64,000 bases of DNA, from positions 3,316,001 to 3,380,000 of the forward strand of contig NZ_JAMCOS010000001.1 in NCBI RefSeq assembly GCF_028069655.1, in the 5' to 3' direction. Origin of the DNA: Acidovorax sp. NCPPB 4044. Lineage in GTDB: Bacteria > Pseudomonadota > Gammaproteobacteria > Burkholderiales > Burkholderiaceae_C. Numbering within the stretch: the first letter of the stretch is position 1; each line of letters opens with the position of its first letter. Positions 23,901-34,284 of this stretch are shown piece by piece. The position numbers and the translations under genes were made by a program. Under the pieces are notes generated by a model. The model saw only the letters and a list, made by a program, of their open reading frames with translations. It ran no database searches and was not told where the DNA came from.

Positions 23901-25858
23901 GCGGAAAGTGCCGGGCCCGATTGCGAGGCGTTGCCGCCTATGGGCAAAGAAGCCAGATGGTCGGTCATTTCATGCAGTCGGCTTTCCAGCTGAAGCAATT
24001 CCTGTTCGGATTGCTCGATCTCGGTGATCCGCTCCACCAAGCCACTGGCTGCATGCTGAATGCGGTCCACTGCTTCGATACGCCGAGCGAAACTGCGCTT
24101 GCGTTCGCGCAATTGCGCGTCGAGTTGCGCCGTAGCGGACTTGCTCCACAGCTCGAGATCGTTGGCCGCCGATTCGAACACGGTGCGCAGCCGCATCCCC
24201 AGTGCCCGGACCAGCCGATGCACGAATTCCTGTTGAGCCAGACGCAAGGTATTGCCCATACCGATGTACTGCAGATGGCGGTCCTCTATTTGCTGGATCT
24301 CGGCAACGAATCCCTCCAGCTGGGGCGTTGCCGGCACTTGCAGCGAAAAACCGAAGTCTGCGTTGAGCTGCCGGAAGGTTCCTCCCAACATGGCATGGAT
24401 CTCAGTGGCGGAAGCTTGGGCTTTGTCGACGATCGCCCGCAGGCGCTCGAAGGTTTCCACGTAAATCTTGCGCACGCCCAGCTTGAGGCCCTTTTGCTGA
24501 AGCGCGTCCACGAGCGTCGTCATTTCAGCCTTCAACGAACGCGCACCCAGGTCGTGGAAGATGTCGCGCAGCAGCTTGAGATGTACGGAGCGCACGGCCT
24601 GTATCTTGGCAGCACTGGCGTCAAACTCCCTTTGCTCCTGTTCTATGCGCACACGCATGGATTCGATCACCGATGCATTCTTCCCGCGCAGGCTGCGCAA
24701 CTCAAGCATCTGGTCATCCAGGTCACGGCGGCGAATGTTGATCGTTCTACCCGCCTCCGAACGCAGCGCGGCAACCCCTGTTGCTACTGCAGAGCGCAGG
24801 ATTCCTTGCCGCTTGCCCATGACTCCTTGAGCCAGCGCATCTTCCAGCGCCGGAAGCCCGCTGGACTCCAGCAGAACGTCATCGCAGTTGATCTTGGAAA
24901 CCAACCCTTTCTGTGCCGAGACGAGGAGCACCTGATCGCGCGAAACGCCAAGCATTTCCGCCGAAGTCAGCCGCTGACGATCCAACTGCTCCTGAACCTG
25001 CGTGGGGGAGTTCAGGGTGTCCCACAAGGTATCGATCTTGTTCAAAACCACCATCCGCGCATCCGCATGGCCCACTGCGGGCTCCACATGCTGGCGCCAT
25101 ATCTCGAGGTCCGATCGCGTCACGCCAGTATCGGCGCCCAGGATGAAGACCACGGCATGGGCCTGCGGTATCAGATTGATGGTGAGCTCGGGCTCCGCGC
25201 CTACTGCATTCAAGCCGGGGGTATCCATGATCACGAGGCCCTGGCGCAGCAACGGATGCGGAATGTTGATCAGCGCATGTCGCCAGGCAGGCACCTCAAC
25301 CAAACCATTCGCATCGGGAACCGGGTTGTCGTGGGGCTGCTCGTCATGCCAGAAGCCGAGTTCTCGTGCATCGTCCAGCGTGACCCTGCGCACCTCGGAA
25401 ACTTTTTCGATCGCTTTCGCGAGCTGGTCTGCGTCGCCTACGTTGAGTGCGACTTCTGTCCATTGATCGGATTTGAGCCGCCATTCGGCAAGGCCCTGGG
25501 GATGCCGGCGCGTATCGATGGGCAGCAAGCGAAGACTGTTGGGGAACTCAGGGTCGTATCCCAGTTCGGTGGGGCACATCGTCGTCCGACCTGCACTGGC
25601 CGGCATGATGCGACGACCATAGTCCGCAAAGAAAATCGCGTTGATGAGCTCGGACTTCCCTCGGGAGAACTCTGCCACGAAGGCCACCATGACCTTGTCG
25701 CTGCGGACCTGGTTCTCCAGCCTCCGCAGCTTCTCCTCAATGGCGGAATCCATCAAGGCGTGAGAAGACATCCATTCGCTCAGGTGCTTCAATTGCAGCG
25801 CAAAAGCACGACGCCACGCACCATGCTGGTCGAATTGCTCGTTGAAAGAAGGTCCCAC
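23897..25858 (-). CDS. Dynamin-like GTPase
   Basis: A 653-aa protein of the bacterial dynamin family. The G1 loop is VAEFSRGKSELINAIF (residues about 61-76). The switch region has SAGRTTMCPTELGYD, G3 is VIMDTPGLNAVG and G4 is LNKIDTLWD. After the GTPase domain come about 320 residues of long helices (QRVHRLVRAL and LELWSKSATAQLDAQLRERK), as in membrane-remodelling dynamins, ending in a predicted coiled coil. No transmembrane helix is evident. It is translationally coupled to mutY. A role in membrane repair or stress is inferred from the family. Confidence 0.85.
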   Translation of the reverse strand: MGPSFNEQFDQHGAWRRAFALQLKHLSEWMSSHALMDSAIEEKLRRLENQVRSDKVMVAFVAEFSRGKSELINAIFFADYGRRIMPASAGRTTMCPTELGYDPEFPNSLRLLPIDTRRHPQGLAEWRLKSDQWTEVALNVGDADQLAKAIEKVSEVRRVTLDDARELGFWHDEQPHDNPVPDANGLVEVPAWRHALINIPHPLLRQGLVIMDTPGLNAVGAEPELTINLIPQAHAVVFILGADTGVTRSDLEIWRQHVEPAVGHADARMVVLNKIDTLWDTLNSPTQVQEQLDRQRLTSAEMLGVSRDQVLLVSAQKGLVSKINCDDVLLESSGLPALEDALAQGVMGKRQGILRSAVATGVAALRSEAGRTINIRRRDLDDQMLELRSLRGKNASVIESMRVRIEQEQREFDASAAKIQAVRSVHLKLLRDIFHDLGARSLKAEMTTLVDALQQKGLKLGVRKIYVETFERLRAIVDKAQASATEIHAMLGGTFRQLNADFGFSLQVPATPQLEGFVAEIQQIEDRHLQYIGMGNTLRLAQQEFVHRLVRALGMRLRTVFESAANDLELWSKSATAQLDAQLRERKRSFARRIEAVDRIQHAASGLVERITEIEQSEQELLQLESRLHEMTDHLASLPIGGNASQSGPALSA

Positions 25859-25941
25859 AGTGCTCCTGATGGTGGATGTGCCCCAGTCGAGGGAGCGCCT
25901 TCAAAATATATCAGCACCCCGCAAGCCATTGTGTATGGACA

Positions 25942-26757
25942 TCAGGGCTTCTGGCAGTGTTGGCAATAGTATGTGCTGCGCTGGCCCTGCCGCATGCTTC
26001 TTATCGGTGCTCCGCAAGAGCGGCATGGCAGCCCCTCACGACCGTAAACGTGCGCCTCCAGCTGAAAATGCCCTGCATTTCCGTCTGCGCCGGCGAAGTC
26101 TCGCAGGGTGCTGCCCCCGCGCTCCACGGCACGGGCCAAGACGGAACGGATGGCTTCATGCAGGCGCCTGGCTCTCAGTGGACCAATGGAAGAAGTACGG
26201 ACCGTTGGCCGAATGCCTGCGAGAAACAGTGCTTCGGATGCATAGATGTTCCCAACGCCGACCACCGCCCGCCCGCCCAGCAGAAATTGCTTGATCGGCA
26301 GGCGGCTGGACTGCATCGCCGCGATGAGGCCAGGCACTGTGAAATCCTGGCCAAGAGGCTCCACTCCCAGGCGGCCCAGCAGCCGCGTGGCTTCCTGACT
26401 GGCCTCCGAAGCGGCCCACACGACGGCGCCAAACCTGCGCGGGTCTCTGAGGCGGAGGGTGCCCTTGCTGGTCATCAGCATGAAATGATCGTGCACGCCC
26501 TGCGGCTCCGCCTGGTGCTCGAAGCGCAGGCTTCCAGACATTCCGAGATGGATCAGCAGCATCCCTTGATCCAGGTCCACGAGCAGGTACTTCCCGCGGC
26601 GACGCACCGCAAGAACGCGCAATCCATGCAATGCCTCTGGCGGACGGCCAAGCGGCCAGCGCAGCGCCTTGCCCAGGGCCACGGATTCGATCACGGCTCC
26701 GGCCATGGCGTCCGCCACGCCGCGGCGCGTAACTTCCACTTCTGGCAACTCAGGCAT
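25942..26757 (-). CDS. mutM: Formamidopyrimidine-DNA glycosylase MutM
   Basis: A 271-aa 8-oxoguanine glycosylase/lyase. The catalytic N-terminal Pro-Glu is intact ([13 protein letters not shown]). [20 protein letters not shown], the helix-two-turn-helix and the C-terminal zinc finger (CRSCG, then CQHCQ, C-x2-C-x16-C-x2-C) are present. ATG at 26757 was chosen because the mature enzyme must begin MPELPEVE. It is divergent from the TPR protein gene. Confidence 0.96.
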   Translation of the reverse strand: MPELPEVEVTRRGVADAMAGAVIESVALGKALRWPLGRPPEALHGLRVLAVRRRGKYLLVDLDQGMLLIHLGMSGSLRFEHQAEPQGVHDHFMLMTSKGTLRLRDPRRFGAVVWAASEASQEATRLLGRLGVEPLGQDFTVPGLIAAMQSSRLPIKQFLLGGRAVVGVGNIYASEALFLAGIRPTVRTSSIGPLRARRLHEAIRSVLARAVERGGSTLRDFAGADGNAGHFQLEAHVYGREGLPCRSCGAPIRSMRQGQRSTYYCQHCQKP

Positions 26758-26804
26758 GGCGATGCACCTCGGCGACACGGATGACCATGGATTATTATGG
26801 TTCG

Positions 26805-28589
26805 ATGGAGCAATCACATCGACTTAGGGGTGCCGCATTACTGTGTGCACTGTGGGCCGCCGCCGCACATTCTCAGGCAGCACCGGCCGCTCCTCCCCCC
26901 ACCGCCAAGGCGTCTCCACCCCAACTGGAAGCCGAGGTGATACCAAACAGTGAAACACGTGCCGCATTGGATGCGGAACTGTTCTACGAGATTCTGGTGG
27001 GCGAACTCAGTACCGCCAGCGGTGATCCCGGCACGGGCTATTCGCTCATTCTCGAGGCGGCGCGCCGGAGCAATGATTCCCAGCTTTACCGGCGTGCCAC
27101 GGACATCGCACTGCAATCTCGTTCCGGCGAATATGCACTGGCGTCCGCACGCGCATGGAAGGAAGCCCAGCCACAGTCCCGTGAAGCCAACCGGTACGTG
27201 CTCCAGATCCTGATCGCACTGAACCGCATTGAGGAAACTGCCGATCTGCTCAAGCAAGAGCTTGCCCAATCTCCCGCCAAGGACAAGCTGCTGACGCTGC
27301 AGGCCATTCCCCAACTCTACGGACGCGCCACGGACAAGGCAGCTGCGGCTGCCGTGGTCGAGAAGGCCCTGGCGGAGCAACTGGAAAATCCTGCGGCCGG
27401 TCCGATTGCCTGGGCCACCCTGGGCCGCATGCGCCTTGCCGCAGGCGATCGCAAGGGCGCATTGGAAGCTGCCCGCAAGTCCCAGGCACAGGATGCCTCA
27501 CTCGATACCTCGGCATTGCTGGCCCTGCAGCTGGTCGAAGAGGGAGAGGCCAATGCAGAGCCACTGGTTGCCCGCTATCTGGCCGCTGCGCCACGGCCCG
27601 AGATCCGGATGGCATATGCCCGGGTATTGCTGGGCCTGCAGCGCTACACGGAAGCGGGGGTGCAGCTCGACACGCTTACCCGGGAGTCGCCCGAGATGGC
27701 CGAGGCGTGGCTGCTCAAGGCCACATTGCACCTGCAGGCAGATCGCCTCTCGGCAGCAGAATCCTCGCTGGAGCAATTCGAGCGTCTGGTGCAGGCCTAT
27801 CCGGCCAACGACCCTCGCAAGGCGGCCATCACGCAGGCATATCTTCTGCGAGCGCAGATTGCCGAAAAGCGCGGCAATTACCCCGAAGCGGAGTCCTGGC
27901 TTGGGAAGATCGACAACGCATCTGAGCTGCTGAGTGCGCAGACGCGGCGTGCTTCGCTGCTGGCGCGCCAGGGCAAGCTGCCGGAGGCCATCGCACTCAT
28001 CCGCCGGTTGCCGGCCAAGAACGCCCAGGAGGAGCGGTTGAAGCTGGTGGCCGAAGTGCAAGTGCTGCGCGAGGCAAAGCAATACCAGCAAGCCTTCGAG
28101 GTGCAGGCCAAGGCCGTCGCTTTGGCGCCCGATGACTATGACCTCGTGTACGACCAGGCCATGCTTGCAGAAAAGGCAGGCGACCTGGCCGGCATGGAAA
28201 AGCTGCTGCGCCAGATCATCGAAAAGCGCCCGGACTACCACCACGCCTACAACGCACTCGGCTACTCGCTGGCAGAGCGCGGCATCCGGCTGCAGGAGGC
28301 CCGGCAGCTGATCTCCAAGGCGCTAGAGTTTGCACCCAAGGACCCCTTCATCACCGACAGCCTGGGCTGGGTGGAATTCCGCCTGGGCAACCGGGCAGAA
28401 GCCGCCAGGCTGCTGGCCGATGCCTTCCAGCGGCAACCCGATCCCGAGATCGCGGCGCACCTGGGCGAAGTGCTCTGGTCCATGGGGGAGCGCACCCGCG
28501 CCACCGAAGTGTGGAGAGAAGGCCTGCGATTGAACAAGGACAACGCCACGCTCCAGGAAACGCTCAAACGCCTGAAGGTCAGTCCATGA
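26805..28589 (+). CDS. Exported tetratricopeptide-repeat protein
   Basis: A 594-aa protein with an N-terminal signal peptide ([20 protein letters not shown], then AHSQA). The remainder is tandem TPR-type helical pairs, clearest near the C-terminus ([40 protein letters not shown] and [20 protein letters not shown]). It is translationally coupled to lolB (ATGA). Its conserved position before lolB suggests a periplasmic or outer-membrane scaffold in lipoprotein or envelope assembly. ATG at 26781 would add eight residues; 26805 gives the better signal peptide. Confidence 0.85.
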   Translation: MEQSHRLRGAALLCALWAAAAHSQAAPAAPPPTAKASPPQLEAEVIPNSETRAALDAELFYEILVGELSTASGDPGTGYSLILEAARRSNDSQLYRRATDIALQSRSGEYALASARAWKEAQPQSREANRYVLQILIALNRIEETADLLKQELAQSPAKDKLLTLQAIPQLYGRATDKAAAAAVVEKALAEQLENPAAGPIAWATLGRMRLAAGDRKGALEAARKSQAQDASLDTSALLALQLVEEGEANAEPLVARYLAAAPRPEIRMAYARVLLGLQRYTEAGVQLDTLTRESPEMAEAWLLKATLHLQADRLSAAESSLEQFERLVQAYPANDPRKAAITQAYLLRAQIAEKRGNYPEAESWLGKIDNASELLSAQTRRASLLARQGKLPEAIALIRRLPAKNAQEERLKLVAEVQVLREAKQYQQAFEVQAKAVALAPDDYDLVYDQAMLAEKAGDLAGMEKLLRQIIEKRPDYHHAYNALGYSLAERGIRLQEARQLISKALEFAPKDPFITDSLGWVEFRLGNRAEAARLLADAFQRQPDPEIAAHLGEVLWSMGERTRATEVWREGLRLNKDNATLQETLKRLKVSP

Positions 28590-29116
28590 CACCTTGGCCC
28601 ATGGACTCACTGCGCAGGAGGCTTCTGGGCGCTGCAGCGCTGGGCGCAATGACCGGCCTGGCTGGCTGCGCCGACGTGCGCCGCCCCAACCGTCCGGACG
28701 CGATGGGGGCGGAGTCGGCTTCGCGGCAATGGAGTGGCCGCATGGCCTTGCAGGTCGACGACGCCTCCACCGCGCCTGTCAATGCCGGCTTCGAATTGAC
28801 CGGGCAGGCACGGCAGGGGGAGCTGGTTCTGCTCAATCCCCTAGGCAATGTGCTGGCCACGCTGGAGTGGTCACCCTCGGGTGCCGTGTTGCAAAAAGGC
28901 TCCGAACGCCGCGAATCGCCGTCGCTGGACACCCTGGTCACCGAACTCACCGGGAGCCCGCTGCCCGTCGCAGCCCTCTTCGAGTGGCTGCAGGGCAACC
29001 CCATGGATGTTCCAGGCTGGGAGGTCGACCTCACGGGCGTAGGCAATGGAAGACTGACCGCACACCGCCAAACCCCCCTGCCGCAAGCGACGCTGCGCAT
29101 TGCACTGGACCGCTGA
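28586..29116 (+). CDS. lolB: Outer-membrane lipoprotein insertion protein LolB
   Basis: A 176-aa lipoprotein that receives lipoproteins from LolA and inserts them in the outer membrane. A signal peptide with lipobox LAGC (Cys at about residue 29) is followed by a SRQWSGRMALQVDD-type opening and GQARQGELVLLNPLGNVLAT. It is short for LolB but complete. The start overlaps the TPR gene stop (ATGA); ispE follows after 32 bp. Confidence 0.88.
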   Translation: MTPWPMDSLRRRLLGAAALGAMTGLAGCADVRRPNRPDAMGAESASRQWSGRMALQVDDASTAPVNAGFELTGQARQGELVLLNPLGNVLATLEWSPSGAVLQKGSERRESPSLDTLVTELTGSPLPVAALFEWLQGNPMDVPGWEVDLTGVGNGRLTAHRQTPLPQATLRIALDR

Positions 29117-29148
29117 AAGACCGACCGCCGAAACCCGGCCCCTTGTTG

Positions 29149-30012
29149 ATGCGCGCGCTGTACGACCTGCCTGCCCCGGCCAAGCTGAACCTTTTCCTGC
29201 ACATCACCGGCCGCCGCCCGGATGGCTACCACCTGCTGCAATCGGCATTCATGCTGATCGACTGGTGCGACACCCTGCATTTCGAACTGCGCCAGGGTGG
29301 CCGCATCAGCCGGGACGATGTTCGTTGGGCCCTGCCCGCCGATGACCTGTGCACGCGCGCGGCCCGGGCCCTTCAGGAATCGACCGGCACACACCAGGGC
29401 GTGCACATCACCCTGGAGAAGTCCATTCCTGCGCAGGCCGGCATGGGCGGCGGATCGTCGGATGCGGCGACCACGCTGATCGCCCTGAACCGGCTGTGGG
29501 CGCTGGGCCTGGGCCAGCACGAACTCGAACGCATCGGGCTGTCGCTCGGTGCCGACGTGCCGTTCTTCCTGCGCGGACACAACGCCTGGGTGGAAGGAAT
29601 CGGCGAGACCCTCCTGCCGCTCGCCGAGGACAACGCCCTTCCGGATGCCCGCTTCATCGTGGTCAAGCCCGAGGCCGGCTTGGACACGAAGTCGATTTTT
29701 TCGTCTTCTTCGCTGGAGCGCAATTTGGATAGTGCTACAATCTCAGGCTTTGCTGCAGCACACTACCGATTCGGCAGGAACGTACTGCAGCCGGTCGCAG
29801 AGGCACTCTGTCCCGAAGTTTCCCAAGCCATTCAATGGCTGGCTGACAAGGGGCTGAATGCCAGAATGACCGGCTCGGGAAGTGCAGTGTTTGCGCAAAT
29901 GTCACATGAGATCGATTTATTCGATCTACCCGCCAAATGGAGGGCAAAAATATGTGACAATCTGAGGCTTCACCCACTCGCTGGGTGGTCAGCAGATAGA
30001 GATTGCGGTTGA
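29149..30012 (+). CDS. ispE: 4-(cytidine 5'-diphospho)-2-C-methyl-D-erythritol kinase IspE
   Basis: A 287-aa GHMP kinase of the MEP isoprenoid pathway, phosphorylating CDP-methylerythritol. The substrate motif [20 protein letters not shown] and the ATP-binding [17 protein letters not shown] are intact, as is the C-terminal [11 protein letters not shown]. The last 300 bp are noticeably less GC-rich than the rest and contain a duplicated 14-mer (29737 and 29957) that may belong to promoters for the downstream tRNA. Confidence 0.95.
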   Translation: MRALYDLPAPAKLNLFLHITGRRPDGYHLLQSAFMLIDWCDTLHFELRQGGRISRDDVRWALPADDLCTRAARALQESTGTHQGVHITLEKSIPAQAGMGGGSSDAATTLIALNRLWALGLGQHELERIGLSLGADVPFFLRGHNAWVEGIGETLLPLAEDNALPDARFIVVKPEAGLDTKSIFSSSSLERNLDSATISGFAAAHYRFGRNVLQPVAEALCPEVSQAIQWLADKGLNARMTGSGSAVFAQMSHEIDLFDLPAKWRAKICDNLRLHPLAGWSADRDCG

Positions 30013-30036
30013 TTGCCATCAGGCAGTTGACCTGTG

Positions 30037-30114
30037 TAGGGGAGTCGCCAAGCTGGTTAAGGCACCGGATTTTGATTCCGGCATGCGAAGGTTCGAATCC
30101 TTCTTCCCCTGCCA
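30037..30114 (+). tRNA. tRNA-Gln (UUG)
   Basis: Acceptor TAGGGGA pairs with TCCCCTG, the anticodon stem-loop is CCGGATTTTGATTCCGG with anticodon TTG, the T-arm is AAGGTTCGAATCCTT, and CCA is encoded (30112-30114). It lies between ispE and prs, a conserved position in this bacterial group. Confidence 0.96.
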
Positions 30115-30161
30115 AATACTTTCCGCATACGGGCTTTTCTTTTCAGACTGCTGGGTCTTTC

Positions 30162-31121
30162 ATGCAAGCCAATCACCCCGACTTCATGGTTTTCACCGGC
30201 AATGCCAATCCTGGCATGGCGGCTGAAATCGCCCAGCACCTCGGCACCACGCTGGGTGCAGCCGATGTGGGCCGCTTCTCCGACGGCGAAGTCACCGTCG
30301 AAATCAAGCAGAACGTCCGTGCCCGCGATGTGTTCGTCGTGCAGTCCACCTGCGCGCCGACCAACGACAACCTCATGGAACTGCTGATCATGGTCGATGC
30401 GCTCAAGCGCGCATCCGCCGAACGCATCAGCGCGGTGATTCCCTACTTCGGCTATGCCCGCCAGGACCGCCGCCCACGCTCCACGCGCGTTCCGATCTCA
30501 GCCAAGGTGGTGGCCAACATGCTGCAGGCCGTGGGTGTCGCCCGCGTGCTGACGATGGACCTGCATGCAGACCAGATCCAGGGCTTCTTCGACATTCCGG
30601 TGGACAACATCTACGCGTCGCCGGTGCTGCTCGGGGACCTGCGCCAGAAGAATTACGAAGACCTAATCGTGGTGTCGCCGGACGTCGGCGGCGTGGTGCG
30701 CGCACGCGCGCTGGCCAAGCAGCTGAACTGCGATCTCGCCATCATCGACAAGCGCCGTCCGAAAGCCAACGTGTCTGAGGTGATGCACGTGATCGGCGAC
30801 ATCGAAGGCCGCAACTGCGTGATCATGGACGACATGATCGACACGGCCGGCACGCTCGTGAAGGCGGCGGAAGTGCTCAAGGAGCGCGGCGCCAAGAAGG
30901 TGTATGCCTATTGCACGCACCCGATCTTCTCGGGCCCCGCCATCGACCGCATCACCCAGGGCGATGCGCTCGACGAGGTGGTGGTGACCAACACGATCCC
31001 CCTGAGCGATGCCGGGCGGGGTTGCACCAAGATTCGCCAACTGTCCGTGGCGCCGCTGATCGGAGAGACGATCCAGCGCATTGCCAAGGGCGAGTCGGTG
31101 ATGAGCCTGTTCTCGGACTGA
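30162..31121 (+). CDS. prs: Ribose-phosphate pyrophosphokinase
   Basis: A 319-aa PRPP synthase making phosphoribosyl pyrophosphate from ribose-5-phosphate and ATP. It has the opening [20 protein letters not shown], the ATP loop [13 protein letters not shown], the flexible KRRPK segment and the PRPP-binding [16 protein letters not shown]. Length is standard. The ribosome-binding site is weak (CTGGG, 9 bp before ATG). It is followed by a stable UUCG hairpin and rplY. Confidence 0.97.
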   Translation: MQANHPDFMVFTGNANPGMAAEIAQHLGTTLGAADVGRFSDGEVTVEIKQNVRARDVFVVQSTCAPTNDNLMELLIMVDALKRASAERISAVIPYFGYARQDRRPRSTRVPISAKVVANMLQAVGVARVLTMDLHADQIQGFFDIPVDNIYASPVLLGDLRQKNYEDLIVVSPDVGGVVRARALAKQLNCDLAIIDKRRPKANVSEVMHVIGDIEGRNCVIMDDMIDTAGTLVKAAEVLKERGAKKVYAYCTHPIFSGPAIDRITQGDALDEVVVTNTIPLSDAGRGCTKIRQLSVAPLIGETIQRIAKGESVMSLFSD

Positions 31122-31165
31122 CGGGATTCCTCCCCGGCTGCACGGCCCCTCGGCCGCTGCAGGTG

Positions 31166-31189
31166 ACAAGCCTCCTTCGGGAGGCTTGT
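31166..31189 (+). other. Stable 10-bp UUCG hairpin between prs and rplY
   Basis: ACAAGCCTCC, TTCG, GGAGGCTTGT form a perfect stem with a very stable tetraloop. There is no T-run after it, so it is more likely an mRNA-processing or stability element, or an attenuating structure, than a full terminator. Confidence 0.6.
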
Positions 31190-31283
31190 GCATTCGAGAA
31201 CCCATGGGCCCGCTGCCACGACGGCGCGGGTCTTTTTCAAACGAGGGCCCGCTGGTCGCGGCCGGCCCCTACAGGAGAGAAAC

Positions 31284-31916
31284 ATGAACTTCGTCGCTTT
31301 TGAGCGCGCCAAGCAAGGTACGGGTGCGAGCCGCCGTCTGCGCAATTCGGGCAAGACGCCCGGCATCGTCTATGGCGGTTCCGCGGAACCCCAACTGATC
31401 GAGATCGACCACAACGCTCTGTGGCACGCCCTGAAGAAGGAAGCGTTCCACTCCAGCGTGCTGGACATGGAACTCGGCGGCCAGAGCAGCAAGGTCCTGC
31501 TGCGCGACGTGCAATACCACCCCTTCAAGCAACTCGTGCTGCACATCGACTTCCAGCGCGTGGACGAGAAGACCCGCCTGCACATGAAGGTGCCACTGCA
31601 CTTCTCCGGCGCCGAAGAATCCCCGGCCGTGAAGATCGACAAGTGCATGGTCAACCCCGTCGCGAACGAACTGGACGTGACCTGCATGCCGTCGGACCTG
31701 CCCGAGTTCATCAACGTGGACCTGAGCAAGCTCGAAAAGGGCCGCTCGCTGCACCTGAAGGACATCAAGCTGCCCCGTGGCGTGTCGCCCGTGGTGCGCG
31801 GTGGCCAGCAGAACCCCGTGCTGGTGTCCGTGGTGGTGCCCGTGGCCGAAGTCGAGGCTCCGGCCGAAGGCGCGGCTGCTCCTGCAGCCGCTCCCGCCAA
31901 GAAGGGCAAGAAGTAA
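31284..31916 (+). CDS. rplY: 50S ribosomal protein L25/general stress protein Ctc
   Basis: A 210-aa long-form L25 (TL5/Ctc type) that binds 5S rRNA. The N-terminal domain contains [20 protein letters not shown] and PGIVYGG. The C-terminal beta-barrel ([20 protein letters not shown]) is followed by an Ala/Pro/Lys-rich tail ending KKGKK. AGGAGAG precedes the ATG. A terminator follows at 31970-32007. Confidence 0.96.
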   Translation: MNFVAFERAKQGTGASRRLRNSGKTPGIVYGGSAEPQLIEIDHNALWHALKKEAFHSSVLDMELGGQSSKVLLRDVQYHPFKQLVLHIDFQRVDEKTRLHMKVPLHFSGAEESPAVKIDKCMVNPVANELDVTCMPSDLPEFINVDLSKLEKGRSLHLKDIKLPRGVSPVVRGGQQNPVLVSVVVPVAEVEAPAEGAAAPAAAPAKKGKK

Positions 31917-31969
31917 TCTTCTTGCGCTGACCTTTCGATCGCAGCCCCTGCCGGGGCTGGATCGCTGCC

Positions 31970-32007
31970 ACGGCCCACCCGCCCCGCGCGCGTGGGCCGT
32001 TGCTTTT
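31970..32007 (+). terminator. Intrinsic terminator after rplY
   Basis: A 9-bp stem ACGGCCCAC (31970-31978) with GTGGGCCGT (31992-32000), followed by TGCTTTT. Confidence 0.8.
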
Positions 32008-32059
32008 GGGGCGCCGTGCAGCGGCCGCCGCACCGCCTCCTCCGATAATCGCGCGCACC

Positions 32060-32692
32060 ATGATCAAACTGTTTGTGGGCCTGGGCAATCCCGGGCCGGA
32101 TTACGACGCCACGCGGCACAACGCGGGGTTCTGGTGGATCGACGGGCTGGCCCGCGAACTGAAGGTGCATCTGGTGCCCGAGCGGGCCTACCACGGCTTC
32201 GTGGCGCGGGCGAACGTGAACGGCCAGAGCGTATGGCTGCTGCAGCCGCAGACCTTCATGAACCTGTCAGGCAAGTCGGTGGCCTCGTTGGCGCGCTTCT
32301 TCAAGATCCTGCCCGAGGAAATCCTCGTGGCGCACGACGAGCTGGACATCGTCCCGGGCCAGGCGAAGCTCAAGCGCGGCGGCAGCCACGCGGGCCACAA
32401 CGGGCTGCGCGACATCCACGCGCAGCTCGGCTCGGCGGACTACTGGCGGCTGCGCATCGGTATCGGCCACCCGGGCGTGAAGGCCGAGGTGCCGCACTGG
32501 GTGCTGAAGAAGCCCTCGCCGGACCATCGCGCGCAGATCGAGGACAGCATCGCGCATTCGCTCAAGGCCCACCCCGCGATGCTGGCCGGCGACATGGAGC
32601 GGGCGACGCTGCTCGTGCACACGACCAAGCCGCCCCGGCCCAAGCCCCCGCGCCCAGAGGGTATCGCCCCGGGATCGCTATCAAAAGAATAG
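32060..32692 (+). CDS. pth: Peptidyl-tRNA hydrolase
   Basis: A 210-aa enzyme recycling peptidyl-t[23 protein letters not shown] contains the catalytic His; [35 protein letters not shown] and GHNGLRDI are conserved. The natural protein core ends near [13 protein letters not shown]; the last residues (SLSKE) and the TAG stop come from an intergenic repeat of family 1 that begins at 32677. The gene has therefore been capped by the repeat. Confidence 0.95.
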   Translation: MIKLFVGLGNPGPDYDATRHNAGFWWIDGLARELKVHLVPERAYHGFVARANVNGQSVWLLQPQTFMNLSGKSVASLARFFKILPEEILVAHDELDIVPGQAKLKRGGSHAGHNGLRDIHAQLGSADYWRLRIGIGHPGVKAEVPHWVLKKPSPDHRAQIEDSIAHSLKAHPAMLAGDMERATLLVHTTKPPRPKPPRPEGIAPGSLSKE

Positions 32693-32730
32693 CAAACTAT
32701 TCAATGGATCCGGCGGCATGGGCATGAAAA
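32677..32730 (+). repeat. Intergenic repeat family 1, full copy
   Basis: GCTATC, seven bases, then ATAGCAAACTATTCAATGG and a CCGGCGGCATGGGC block. The arms ATAGC/GCTAT and ATAG/CTAT can pair alternately. It overlaps the 3' end and stop codon of pth. Confidence 0.8.
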
Positions 32731-32748
32731 CATGCCTGCCGGCCCGTC

Positions 32749-33321
<573 letters not shown>

Positions 33322-34284
33322 ATGGGATTGTTCCTTCTCAAACGCCTGCTCACGCTCGCGGCCACGCTCGCCGGGGCGTCGGCGGTCGTGTTCCTCGTGC
33401 TGGAGATCCTGCCGGGCAACGCGGCGCAGGTGATGATGGGCCCGGACGCCTCGCCCGAGGCCGTGGCCGCGCTGGCCGCGCGCCTGGGCCTGGACCAGCC
33501 CGCGCCGGTGCGCTACCTGCACTGGGTCGGCGGGCTGCTCTCGGGCCACCTGGGCGACAGCCATGCCTACGGCACGCCCGTCATCGACCTCGTGCTGGAG
33601 CGCCTGGCCCTCACCGTGCCGCTCGCGCTGATGGCGATGGCGATCACCACGGTGCTGTCGCTGCTGGCGGGCGTGTACGCCGCCTCCCACCACCGCCGCT
33701 GGGGCGACGTCGGTGTGATGGGGCTCGCGCAGATCGGCATCGCCATTCCCAACTTCTGGTTCGCGATCCTGCTGATCCTGCTGTTCTCGGTGAAGCTGCA
33801 GTGGTTCTCGGCCGGCGGCTTCCCGGGCTGGACCGAGGCCTCGGGCGGCAGCCCGCTCGCGGCGCTGCAGGCCCTGCTGCTGCCCGCCGTGTCGCTGGCG
33901 GTGGTGCAGGCGGCGATCCTCGCGCGCATCACGCGCTCGGCGGTGCTGGAGGTGCTGCGCGAGGACTTCGTGCGCACGGCGCGCGCCAAGGGCCTGACGC
34001 AGCGCGCGGCGCTCTGGGGCCACGTGCTGCGCAACGCGATGATCCCCGTGGTCACCGTGATGGGGCTGCAGTTCGCCAACTTGCTGGCCGGCACCATCGT
34101 GGTCGAGAACGTGTTCTACCTGCCGGGCCTGGGCCGGCTGATCTTCCAGTCGATCGCGAACCGCGACCTGGTCGTGGTGCGCAACTGCGTGATGCTGCTG
34201 GCGGCCATGGTGATCGTGGTGAATTTCGCGGTGGACCTGCTCTATGCGGCCATCGATCCGCGCGTGAAGGCAAGCGACCTGTGA
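33322..34284 (+). CDS. Peptide-type ABC transporter permease (DppB/OppB family)
   Basis: A 320-aa inner-membrane permease with six predicted helices. The first is FLLKRLLTLAATLAGASAVV. The N-terminal soluble loop carries GLDQPAPVRYLHWVGGLLSG, and the EAA-like coupling motif is VRTARAKGLTQRAALWGHVL. It pairs with the second permease; the start of that gene overlaps its stop (TGATG). The substrate is probably a peptide or an amide/opine-like compound, given the amidase further downstream. Confidence 0.9.
   Translation: MGLFLLKRLLTLAATLAGASAVVFLVLEILPGNAAQVMMGPDASPEAVAALAARLGLDQPAPVRYLHWVGGLLSGHLGDSHAYGTPVIDLVLERLALTVPLALMAMAITTVLSLLAGVYAASHHRRWGDVGVMGLAQIGIAIPNFWFAILLILLFSVKLQWFSAGGFPGWTEASGGSPLAALQALLLPAVSLAVVQAAILARITRSAVLEVLREDFVRTARAKGLTQRAALWGHVLRNAMIPVVTVMGLQFANLLAGTIVVENVFYLPGLGRLIFQSIANRDLVVVRNCVMLLAAMVIVVNFAVDLLYAAIDPRVKASDL

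Noticed and set aside
23921..25969. 682-codon plus-strand frame opposite the dynamin-like gene
   Set aside because: Antisense shadow; its translation has no protein-like pattern, while the minus strand has all GTPase motifs.
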